46,639 nt of DNA from assembly GCA_947089135.1 (NCBI GenBank), contig CAMUJF010000021.1, positions 1 through 46,639 on the forward strand. Reading direction: 5' to 3'. The notes below the pieces were generated by a model. It made no database searches. It saw only the letters and a program-made list of their open reading frames with translations, and was not told where the DNA came from. Below are positions 40,942 through 46,639 of this stretch, one piece after another; position 1 is the first letter of the stretch; every line of letters starts with the position of its first letter. A program made the translations under genes and the position numbers. The DNA comes from an uncultured Clostridia bacterium (GTDB lineage: Bacteria > Bacillota > Clostridia > Oscillospirales > Ruminococcaceae).

Positions 40942-41793
40942 TTATTTGTTTAAATAAAATTCCCCATCGAAGACCTTTTCCGCTCCGCCGCGCATAAGCA
41001 CGTGCCCGTCGCTTTTGTAGGTTATAGCAAGATCGCCGCCGCGAAGCCTTATTATTATTTCCTCGCCGCATTTTGAGTATCCGCACAGAACCGCGGCAAC
41101 AGCCGCGGCGCAGGCTCCCGTGCCGCACGCCCACGTCTCGCCGCTGCCCCGTTCCCAGACGCGCATTTTTATCGTGCCGTCCGAAAGTATCTCGCAGAAT
41201 TCGGTGTTGACCTTTTCGGGGAAAAGAGCGTGGTTTTCAAATGCGGGACCTATCTTTTCAAGGGCGAGACCGTCAACATTCGACGTAAAAATAACGCAGT
41301 GGGGATTTCCCATGGAAACGGCGGTGATGTTGTACATCTTGCCATTTACCTCTATGGGCTTGTTTATGAACGAGTCGCCGTCGGCTTTCATGGGAATATC
41401 CGCAGGCTTTGTCACCGCCTGTCCCATATCCACCTCGACGGTCTCCACAAGACCGTCCTTGACAAACAGCTTTAAATATTTTATGCCGCTTTTGGTTTCA
41501 AGGCTTATTTCGGTCTTGTCCGTAAGACCGTTGTCATAGACGTACTTGCCGATACAGCGTGTTCCGTTTCCGCACATCATTCCCTCGGAGCCGTCGGCAT
41601 TGAACATTCTCATGCGGAAATCCGCCTTGTCCGAGGGCATTATCAGTATCAGACCGTCCGAACCTATACCGAAATGCCTGTCGCTTACGCGCACGGAAAG
41701 TTCTTCAGGATTTTCCACGGTCTCCTCAAAGCAGTTTACGTAAACGTAGTCGTTGCCGATGCCCTGCATTTTTGTGAATTTCATTTCAGTCAC
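40942..41793 (-). CDS. dapF: Diaminopimelate epimerase
   Basis: Interconverts LL- and meso-diaminopimelate using two catalytic cysteines, which are seen in MMCGNGTRCIGKY and WACGTGACAAAVAAV. The N-terminus FTKMQGIGNDYVYVN is the family start. Length 283 residues. It supplies meso-DAP for lysine and peptidoglycan. The start lies 2 nt downstream of the PepSY lipoprotein stop, so translation is coupled in the order ANTAR, PepSY, dapF, dapL. Confidence 0.97.
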   Translation of the reverse strand: MTEMKFTKMQGIGNDYVYVNCFEETVENPEELSVRVSDRHFGIGSDGLILIMPSDKADFRMRMFNADGSEGMMCGNGTRCIGKYVYDNGLTDKTEISLETKSGIKYLKLFVKDGLVETVEVDMGQAVTKPADIPMKADGDSFINKPIEVNGKMYNITAVSMGNPHCVIFTSNVDGLALEKIGPAFENHALFPEKVNTEFCEILSDGTIKMRVWERGSGETWACGTGACAAAVAAVLCGYSKCGEEIIIRLRGGDLAITYKSDGHVLMRGGAEKVFDGEFYLNK

Positions 41794-41795
41794 CC

Positions 41796-42443
41796 TCAGT
41801 CATTGATTTCATCGATTTCAAATTTTATAATATCGCCGCCGGCGCTTATGTCGTACTCATATTCCTTGCCTCCGCAAATAAATTCTATCTCATATTTGTC
41901 GCGGTTATCGTCGACCTCACGCTTCGTTTTGATAAATGTTACGTCGTTCCTGGAAAGACCCGCGTGCTCCAAAGCAATGTTTTCGGCTTCTTCGGAGGAA
42001 ATTGTTTCCTGAGAAGTCTGCCGGAGCAAGGCTTCCTTTGAAAATTTTATTATATTTCCGTTATCAGCGTTTATTTCGTATTCGTACTCGTAAGAGGACG
42101 TGTCAAAATCCACTTCGATCACGTTGATCCCGTTGTCATGATCGAATTCGGTCTTAATATTTGTGACTTCGGACTCCTTAACTCCCGCGTGTTCGAGAGC
42201 TGCGGTTTTGGCCTCCTCAAGGGTAAGCCGCTGACCATCGGTATTTTCTGCCGCGGCGGATTGCTCCGTGTTATTTTGGACTGCCTCGGTTTCCGTAATT
42301 GCTTCGGCGGAAGTTGTTTCTGCGGATCCGGTGCTTTGTACGGATGTTGTAGTGTCTGCCGCGGGGATATCATTGGTACCATTCTGACAGCCGGCAAGCG
42401 ACAAAACACAGAGTACCGCGATCAAAGTTGATTTTACTTTCAT
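41796..42443 (-). CDS. Lipoprotein with two PepSY domains
   Basis: A 215-residue exported lipoprotein: signal peptide with lipobox LSLAGC, a long Thr/Ser/Glu/Ala-rich linker (about 20-75), then two PepSY repeats (LEEAKTAALEHAGVKESEV and SEEAENIALEHAGLSRNDV, each followed by YEYEYEINADNG-like strands). PepSY domains are proposed to inhibit or modulate secreted peptidases or bind cell-wall material. ATG 42443 follows AAAAGGAGG. Linkage to dapF, which feeds peptidoglycan, is suggestive. Confidence 0.88.
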   Translation of the reverse strand: MKVKSTLIAVLCVLSLAGCQNGTNDIPAADTTTSVQSTGSAETTSAEAITETEAVQNNTEQSAAAENTDGQRLTLEEAKTAALEHAGVKESEVTNIKTEFDHDNGINVIEVDFDTSSYEYEYEINADNGNIIKFSKEALLRQTSQETISSEEAENIALEHAGLSRNDVTFIKTKREVDDNRDKYEIEFICGGKEYEYDISAGGDIIKFEIDEIND

Positions 42444-42474
42444 AAAGCTCCTCCTTTTAAGGTATAACAATTTT

Positions 42475-43047
42475 TTACATTTCATAGGTTTTGAGTATGT
42501 CCTTCGCTACTGCGGCAAGTGGAAGCCTCATATCCATAGCGCGCTTCTGTATCTGGCGGTGGGCGTCCGCTTCGGATATTCTCAGGTACTCCACAAGAGT
42601 GCATTTTGCGCGGTCGATAAGCTTTGCGTCCCTGAGTCTGTTTTCGAGAGCAAGGTTTTCCTCCCGCAGACCAAGCTTCTGTCCCCTCGCTATCATCACG
42701 TAACGGAACGTCTGTACAAGCAAAGCCTTGTTCATGGGCTTAGGCAGGATAAAAATGTCAGCGCCGCCGATCTTTTTAGCCATTTCTCCGCAGAATTTTG
42801 CGGGAGCGGCTATTATCACGCCGCAGCCGAGTCCCGCCGCGAAAACCGCAAGCTCCAGACCGAACTCTGTTTCAAGGGGAGCGTTCACAAACGCTGTGTC
42901 AAAGCTGTTCCGCGAAAGCAGATCCCTGCCGCCGTTTCCGTCGGATACCTTTATTCTGCCGAAGCCGTATTCCGAAGCTGCAAGAGAAATATTATCAGCG
43001 CTTTCGCTTTCCTGCGAAAAGATAACGATTCCGTTTTCTTTGTTCAT
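42475..43047 (-). CDS. ANTAR-domain response regulator with degenerate receiver
   Basis: A 190-residue RNA-binding regulator. Residues 1-125 have a CheY-like receiver fold, but the phosphorylation site reads FDTAFVNAP, with Asn55 where Asp is expected, so phosphorylation by a histidine kinase is unlikely. A coiled-coil linker (LREENLALENRLRDAKLI) leads to the ANTAR domain (about 140-185, CTLVEYLRISEADAHRQI...KRAMDMRLPLAAVAKDIL). ANTAR proteins bind paired hexaloop hairpins in nascent RNA to stop termination. No such target was found in the short gaps of this operon. AGGGGGG precedes the ATG. Confidence 0.9.
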   Translation of the reverse strand: MNKENGIVIFSQESESADNISLAASEYGFGRIKVSDGNGGRDLLSRNSFDTAFVNAPLETEFGLELAVFAAGLGCGVIIAAPAKFCGEMAKKIGGADIFILPKPMNKALLVQTFRYVMIARGQKLGLREENLALENRLRDAKLIDRAKCTLVEYLRISEADAHRQIQKRAMDMRLPLAAVAKDILKTYEM

Positions 43048-43085
43048 GCGGTTCCCCCCTTGTATAATTTGTATGCTGTCGTATT

Positions 43086-43114
43086 ATTATACCATACTTT
43101 TTTGCGGAGGTAAA
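43086..43114 (-). promoter_or_regulatory. Putative promoter of the ANTAR-PepSY-dapF-dapL operon
   Basis: Minus-strand TATAAT (43091-43086) is perfect; the -35 TTTACC (43114-43109) at 17 nt is poor. It lies 39 nt before the ANTAR start. Confidence 0.5.
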
Positions 43115-43118
43115 GTAC

Positions 43119-43149
43119 TTAAGGCAACACCGCGCAAAGATTGCCTTAA
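43119..43149. repeat. Perfect inverted repeat TTAAGGCAA
   Basis: TTAAGGCAA (43119-43127) and its exact reverse complement (43141-43149) enclose 13 nt of CACCGCGCAAAGA. It lies between the GNAT stop and the ANTAR promoter. It has no T-tract and looks like a small palindromic repeat unit. Confidence 0.5.
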
Positions 43150-43202
43150 TTGTTTACATAAAGCTGTTTGTAAGATACTGAACAGGCTCTAAAAAGCGCT
43201 TT

Positions 43203-43778
43203 TTAAAAATCAGAGGTCAAAATTTTATTGTATTCGTCCCTCAGAATGGAAAAATACAATCTTCCCACATATTCGCCGTTCATATAAAAGTAGTCGCGGA
43301 GAGTACCCTCGTATGTAAGTCCGCATTTTTCTATGACGCGTTTGGACGGCTTGTTTATCGTTTTTGTGCATATCTGTACTTTGTGCAGGTTTATTCTGTC
43401 AAAACCGTATGCGATAACAGCTTTTGCCGCCTCTGTGGCGCAGCCCCTGCATTGAAAATTCGCTCCTATGCAGTATTCTATCTCGGCAAAATGATTTTTG
43501 CTGTCCACAAGAAAGTAGGCTATCTGGCCAATGCATTCGCCAGACGCTTTTTCAATTATCGCCCAGCGGTAGTAATCTTCTCTTTCGTAAGAGCCGATAT
43601 ATTTGTCAAGCAGATCTTTAACGTCCTCGGCGGTTGAGTAAACGGGTTCGCTGTACAGCGACTGTATTTTCTCGTCGGCTATCCAGTTTTTCCGCATGGA
43701 CTCGTTATCGCTATATTCAAATCTGCGGAGTATCAGCCGTTTTGTTTCTATTGTGTTTGTACCAACGTGGGTCAGCAT
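43203..43778 (-). CDS. GNAT acetyltransferase, RimJ/RimL-type
   Basis: A 191-residue acetyltransferase of the RimJ/RimL branch, whose members acetylate protein N-termini, amino acids or antibiotics. TKRLILRRFEYSDNESM is the usual N-terminus, the acetyl-CoA loop is FQCRGCATEAAKAVIAYGF (about 114-132) and INKPSKRVIEKCGLTYEG the terminal segment. AAAAAGGAGAAG precedes the ATG. The gene is preceded by a leader of about 190 nt with a short ORF and a hairpin, and by a strong promoter next to a palindrome. Confidence 0.9.
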   Translation of the reverse strand: MLTHVGTNTIETKRLILRRFEYSDNESMRKNWIADEKIQSLYSEPVYSTAEDVKDLLDKYIGSYEREDYYRWAIIEKASGECIGQIAYFLVDSKNHFAEIEYCIGANFQCRGCATEAAKAVIAYGFDRINLHKVQICTKTINKPSKRVIEKCGLTYEGTLRDYFYMNGEYVGRLYFSILRDEYNKILTSDF

Positions 43779-43797
43779 TTTATCTTCTCCTTTTTCA

Positions 43798-43831
43798 GCA
43801 AAGCTTACTGCCCTCTTAAGGATGGCTTTGC
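43798..43831 (-). other. Leader hairpin directly upstream of the GNAT ribosome binding site
   Basis: Minus-strand GCAAAGC (43831-43825) pairs with GCTTTGC (43804-43798) across 20 nt, ending 5 nt before AAAAAGGAG. The left arm can alternatively form the local palindrome CTTTGCAAAG, so two exclusive structures are possible. Confidence 0.45.
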
Positions 43832-43855
43832 AAAGTATAGTTTAATGTGGGCGGA

Positions 43856-43933
43856 CTAAGCCCGCGGCGGCTCACCCGCTATTCGCCTGCGTTCTGTAAA
43901 CCAAACGCCAATATCGTCTTCTTTTAAAAGCAT
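43856..43933 (-). CDS. Possible 25-residue leader peptide
   Basis: A short ORF of 25 codons (begins MLLKEDDIGVWF, contains ERRRIAGEPPR, ends at TAG 43856). GGGAG lies about 9 nt before its ATG, and it is placed in the transcribed leader between the promoter at 43977 and the GNAT gene. The Arg-Arg-Arg tract fits the Arg/Lys-x-Arg/Lys pattern known to cause drug-dependent ribosome arrest in resistance leaders. Translation is not proven; it could be chance. Confidence 0.4.
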   Translation of the reverse strand: MLLKEDDIGVWFTERRRIAGEPPRA

Positions 43934-43976
43934 ATGCTCACTCTCCCAAAATATGGGGAAATTTTAACCGAATATT

Positions 43977-44005
43977 ATTTTAACACATATAAATTTGCTT
44001 GTCAA
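43977..44005 (-). promoter_or_regulatory. Promoter of the leader ORF-GNAT unit
   Basis: Minus-strand TTGACA (44005-44000), 17-nt spacer, TAAAAT (43982-43977). Transcription would start near 43970, giving a leader of roughly 190 nt before the GNAT start. Confidence 0.8.
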
Positions 44006-44010
44006 TAGCA

Positions 44011-44042
44011 TTTTGCAAGATTATTTAACATAACTTGCAAAA
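44011..44042. promoter_or_regulatory. Palindrome next to the GNAT promoter, possible operator
   Basis: TTTTGCAAG (44011-44019) and its exact reverse complement CTTGCAAAA (44034-44042) are separated by 14 nt, starting 6 nt upstream of the -35 box. The divergent XRE regulator is the natural candidate binder. The rest of the 518-nt gap (about 44043-44295) is A/T-rich, then holds a small GGGA/TCCC hairpin; no clear promoter for the XRE gene could be assigned. Confidence 0.5.
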
Positions 44043-44295
44043 TTAAACAAATAATCCATAAATATAGCCGACATATTGCTGATATTTGGTTAAGATTATG
44101 TTTAAGGCTTCATTTTAATACATCTTAAAAGTGTAAAGATGACATGTGCAACCGATGCGCGCGCAAATTGCCGACCCACAGATGACAAATTGTACGCTCC
44201 GCTTTATTGATTTTCGGGGAAAAATAGTGTTTAATTGTAATTGAGGCAGGGAGAAGTCCCACCGAATACTATATAAAAGAAATGAGGAAAAGATC

Positions 44296-45324
44296 ATGAT
44301 CTTAGCAGACAAAATCATCTATTTAAGAAAAAAGAGCGGCTGGTCTCAGGAGGAGCTTGCTGAAAAACTGGGTGTAACAAGGCAGTCGGTATCGAAATGG
44401 GAGGGGGCGCAGTCCGTTCCCGATCTGGAAAGGATATTGCAGATCGGAAAGGTTTTCGGAGTCAGCACGGACTACCTTTTAAAGGACGATATGGAAACGG
44501 AGGACTCGATTTCCGAAAGCGATACCGACAGTGACGGCAGTCCGCTGCGCAAGGTATCTATGGAGGAAGCAAACCGTTTCCTGCGCATAAACGAAAAGCG
44601 TGCGCCACATACCGCCTTGGGTGTGTCTCTGTGCATACTTTCTCCTATAGCGCTTATTATTCTGGCGGGACTCAGCGAGTACAGACCAAATTTTTTCGGC
44701 AGTTTTACCATAAGTGAAAATTTTGCCGGCGGAATAGGCGTTGCGGTACTGCTGGCAATAATTGCCTTTGCGGTAATAATATTTATTATGTCCGGTAGGG
44801 AACTTAGGGATTTTGAATTCCTTGAAAATGAGGGCATAGACACGAGTTACGGCGTAAGCGGTATGGCAAAGGAGAGGCGTGAGGCGTATTCCTCAAAGCA
44901 CACAAAAAGCCTTATTCTCGGCACAGTTATTTGCATTTTGTCGGTAATACCGTTGTTTTTATCAGCCATTACCGACGACGATCTTACAGCGATAATGGGA
45001 TTTGTCCTGCTCCTTGCCATGTGTTCTGTGGGAGCTTACATTCTGGTAAAGACTTCCGTAATCAACGACGGCTACAATATGCTTTTGGAGGAGGACGACT
45101 ACAGCCGCGAAAGAAAGTCAGACAAAAAGAAGCGTAGGGATATTATGGTAATTTACTGGCTGATCGTTACAGCTGTATATATCGGCTACATTTGGTACGC
45201 ACGCGCGCATTTCTATGATAACGACAGCTGGGCGCAGCCGTCCAAAAACGGTCTGGTGATCTGGGCGGTGGCAGGGCTGTTATGTCCCGTGGTAAGCAGG
45301 ATCGTTAAAATGGTAAAAAAATAA
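44296..45324 (+). CDS. XRE-family regulator with six-helix membrane domain
   Basis: A 342-residue protein joining an N-terminal Cro/C1-type helix-turn-helix (about 5-60: SQEELAEKLGVTRQSVSKWE) to a membrane domain with about six hydrophobic helices (near 100-121, 145-165, 205-225, 230-250, 283-303, 320-338). An acidic linker (residues 65-80) separates them. Such fusions are common in Firmicutes and are thought to pass an envelope signal to a DNA-bound domain. GAGGAAAAG precedes the ATG. It is divergent from the leader ORF-GNAT unit. Confidence 0.9.
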   Translation: MILADKIIYLRKKSGWSQEELAEKLGVTRQSVSKWEGAQSVPDLERILQIGKVFGVSTDYLLKDDMETEDSISESDTDSDGSPLRKVSMEEANRFLRINEKRAPHTALGVSLCILSPIALIILAGLSEYRPNFFGSFTISENFAGGIGVAVLLAIIAFAVIIFIMSGRELRDFEFLENEGIDTSYGVSGMAKERREAYSSKHTKSLILGTVICILSVIPLFLSAITDDDLTAIMGFVLLLAMCSVGAYILVKTSVINDGYNMLLEEDDYSRERKSDKKKRRDIMVIYWLIVTAVYIGYIWYARAHFYDNDSWAQPSKNGLVIWAVAGLLCPVVSRIVKMVKK

Positions 45325-45374
45325 TACCAAGCGCTCTTTCAGGGCTGCCGCAATCATCTTTATGAACCAATTTA

Positions 45375-45408
45375 AAACTTCCTTCCGTTTATGCGGCGGG
45401 AAGTTTTT
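45375..45408 (+). terminator. Terminator of the XRE regulator gene
   Basis: Stem AAACTTCC / GGAAGTTT (45375-45382 with 45399-45406) with further inner CCG/CGG pairing, followed by a run of T. Confidence 0.85.
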
Positions 45409-45417
45409 CGTCTGTGG

Positions 45418-45446
45418 TTGACAAAATTCGGAAAGCATGGTATACT
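45418..45446 (+). promoter_or_regulatory. Promoter of the zinc-ribbon membrane protein gene
   Basis: TTGACA (45418-45423), 17-nt spacer, TATACT (45441-45446), 31 nt before the ATG at 45477. Confidence 0.85.
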
Positions 45447-45476
45447 GAAAAAAATGCTTTGAAAGGAGCATGGCAG

Positions 45477-46295
45477 ATGAATTGTCCCGAATGCGGAAAA
45501 GAAATAAATGATAACGATGTTTTCTGCGGCTGGTGCGGCGCGGAAATTATTAATAGTACAGAAAATGCCGGCGATGATGAAGTTAGCGGGGAAAAGAGCG
45601 GGCGTACGTTAAAATTGTCCAAAAATAAAAGCGGCGATAAAAGGAAAACTTTAAAAATTGCCGTAAGAGTTATTGCTGCGGTTATTGCCGCGGCTGTGAT
45701 CGCTATTTTAATAGTATGCATCGTAAATACGGTCAAGGCTTCGGAGGGCAGAAAAATTTTTGACAGCGTACCCCTCGGAAGAGATATCGACATTATCGAA
45801 TCTGAAACGGACACAGCATTTATAAGCGGTGAAAGCTCGATGTACGGCGCGCTGAACCATATTGCTGATTATGATTATATCTGTGAATCTGAGAAGAGTG
45901 TTAACGTTGGCGGAATCGAGGTTCCGGAATGGGCTGTGCTGCTGAGAAAAAGCGGCGGCGATTCTGTCAGTGAGGCTGTTTTGTATAATTTTTATGTTAT
46001 CGGTCATAACTGGATGGGTAACAAAACTGCTTCAAACCTTGAGACAAGCACTATCAGTTTCGGCGATTCTCTCAAGAGCGCCGAACGTAAATTGGGGCTT
46101 AAAGCATATACTATTGTAAAAGAAAGCGCGTCGAATACCTCCACATATGTATACAGGTATCACTATATTGACAGCGAATCGGGCAACACGATAGTAAAGA
46201 ATTTTTATATTGTTGTAAGCGACGTTGACAATCAGGTAAAGGACGTTCGCGACGAACAGTTGGACTATTTGAAGCTTATTTTGCAGGCTGAATGA
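45477..46295 (+). CDS. Zinc-ribbon single-pass membrane protein, function unknown
   Basis: A 272-residue protein. Residues 3-21 form a zinc ribbon with two C-x2-C pairs (CPECGKEINDNDVFCGWCG), followed by a charged linker, one TM helix at about 62-85 (VIAAVIAAAVIAILIVCIV) and an extracellular domain of about 185 residues without recognised motifs. This layout is frequent in clostridial proteins of unknown role. ATG 45477 follows AAAGGAG by 8 nt; the longer frame starts upstream of the promoter's -35 and is rejected. Confidence 0.87.
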   Translation: MNCPECGKEINDNDVFCGWCGAEIINSTENAGDDEVSGEKSGRTLKLSKNKSGDKRKTLKIAVRVIAAVIAAAVIAILIVCIVNTVKASEGRKIFDSVPLGRDIDIIESETDTAFISGESSMYGALNHIADYDYICESEKSVNVGGIEVPEWAVLLRKSGGDSVSEAVLYNFYVIGHNWMGNKTASNLETSTISFGDSLKSAERKLGLKAYTIVKESASNTSTYVYRYHYIDSESGNTIVKNFYIVVSDVDNQVKDVRDEQLDYLKLILQAE

Positions 46296-46353
46296 TTGCA
46301 TTTTGGTGTTAAATGCCAATAGGTTTTTGTAATCATTGTGCATAGTGTTGCAG

Positions 46354-46395
46354 ATTTGGCGAATTATATTGCTTTGTGTAGGCAATTTGCCAAAT
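46354..46395. other. Hairpin between the zinc-ribbon gene and rRNA promoters
   Basis: A 12-bp stem with one G-T pair (46354-46365 with 46384-46395, arms ATTTGGCGAATT and AATTTGCCAAAT). The T-tract is weak. It could end the upstream transcript or insulate the rRNA promoters. Confidence 0.45.
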
Positions 46396-46408
46396 TTGAA
46401 AAAAAGCG

Positions 46409-46437
46409 TTGACAAACCTCGATTAATGTGTTATTAT
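46409..46437 (+). promoter_or_regulatory. rRNA operon promoter P1
   Basis: TTGACA (46409-46414), 17-nt spacer, TATTAT (46432-46437), in an A/T-rich stretch. Confidence 0.8.
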
Positions 46438-46493
46438 ATTTAAGTCGCTTCGGGAACAACAAAAATTTCCTGAAAGAAATTTTGAAAAAGTAC

Positions 46494-46522
46494 TTGACAA
46501 GCAAAAGAACTTATGATATAAT
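46494..46522 (+). promoter_or_regulatory. rRNA operon promoter P2
   Basis: TTGACA (46494-46499), 17-nt spacer, TATAAT (46517-46522), perfect consensus, 85 nt after P1. Tandem strong promoters of this kind precede rRNA operons in Firmicutes. Confidence 0.85.
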
Positions 46523-46639
46523 GAAAAAGTTCCGCTGCGAGGTTAAGCAAAATCCGTGGGACATCCGAATGAAAGTTCGGAAACTGGAATCTTGAAAATT
46601 GAACAACAAACGAACCTGAAAAAGAAGGAAACCCTGAAA
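46523..46639 (+). other. Leader of an rRNA operon (16S gene expected just past the window)
   Basis: The leader holds a small hairpin TCCGAA / TTCGGA (near 46567-46582) and the stretch CTTGAAAATTGAACAAC, which is usual just 5' of 16S rRNA in clostridia. No 16S sequence itself is inside the window. Confidence 0.75.

Noticed and set aside
42440..42480. ANTAR target hairpins between the ANTAR and PepSY genes
   Set aside because: The gap is too short and shows no paired hexaloop structure.

Overview
The window looks like a chromosomal segment of a Ruminococcus-like member of the Oscillospiraceae (class Clostridia). This is inferred from gene content and signal style, not from a database match. 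Coding is dense on both strands at moderate G+C, ribosome binding sites are strong AAAGGAG/GGAGG types, and promoters are sigma-A type (TTGACA, about 17 nt, TATAAT). Lysine is made by the dapL (LL-diaminopimelate aminotransferase) route, there is a DUF951 protein, and plant-polysaccharide hydrolases (GH43, GH5) lie beside an AraC regulator.

Layout. 1-500: the C-terminal end of a tyrosine recombinase abutting tRNA-Leu(GAG), which looks like the edge of an integrated element. 591-6251: a HAD phosphatase, a beta-lactamase-fold serine hydrolase, two GNAT acetyltransferases, a low-molecular-weight tyrosine phosphatase and an FMN reductase. 6469-11041: a MarR-controlled operon for a heterodimeric ABC exporter with asymmetric ATPase sites. 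11154-14724: an AraC regulator divergent from GH43 and GH5 enzymes. 14918-20573: glyA, a membrane protein of unknown function, rarA, an S1-domain protein and small conserved proteins. 20622-25955: prfA, tsaC/sua5, coaE, a membrane-anchored lytic transglycosylase, an M18 aminopeptidase and a GNAT. 26011-28927: an ECF sigma factor, a putative membrane anti-sigma factor and a secreted protein.

29049-34059 holds a palindromic MITE-like repeat, ppa, a polyprenyl-phosphate-type glycosyltransferase, glmS, upp and rpiB. 34091-39291 reads leftwards: an ACT protein, hom and thrB (threonine branch), a GNAT, tsaE, tsaB and a small membrane protein. With tsaC at 21711, three of the t6A tRNA-modification genes are present; tsaD is not in the window. 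39385-43091: a small unknown protein, then an ANTAR-domain regulator, a PepSY lipoprotein, dapF and dapL. 43203-46639: a GNAT behind a leader containing a 25-codon ORF, a six-TM XRE regulator, a zinc-ribbon membrane protein, and finally tandem strong promoters and a leader typical of an rRNA operon whose 16S gene should begin just beyond the window.

Most of the window is ordinary housekeeping. The features that deserve a second look are noncoding or small. A near-identical 27-bp core is shared between a palindromic element at 29049-29149 and the glmS upstream region. A short ORF with an Arg-Arg-Arg tract and a hairpin lie in the GNAT leader at 43778-43970, with a perfect palindrome just upstream of that promoter. 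A long inverted repeat lies at 6354-6454. The ANTAR protein has a degenerate receiver. I did not find a convincing new defence or multi-gene system.
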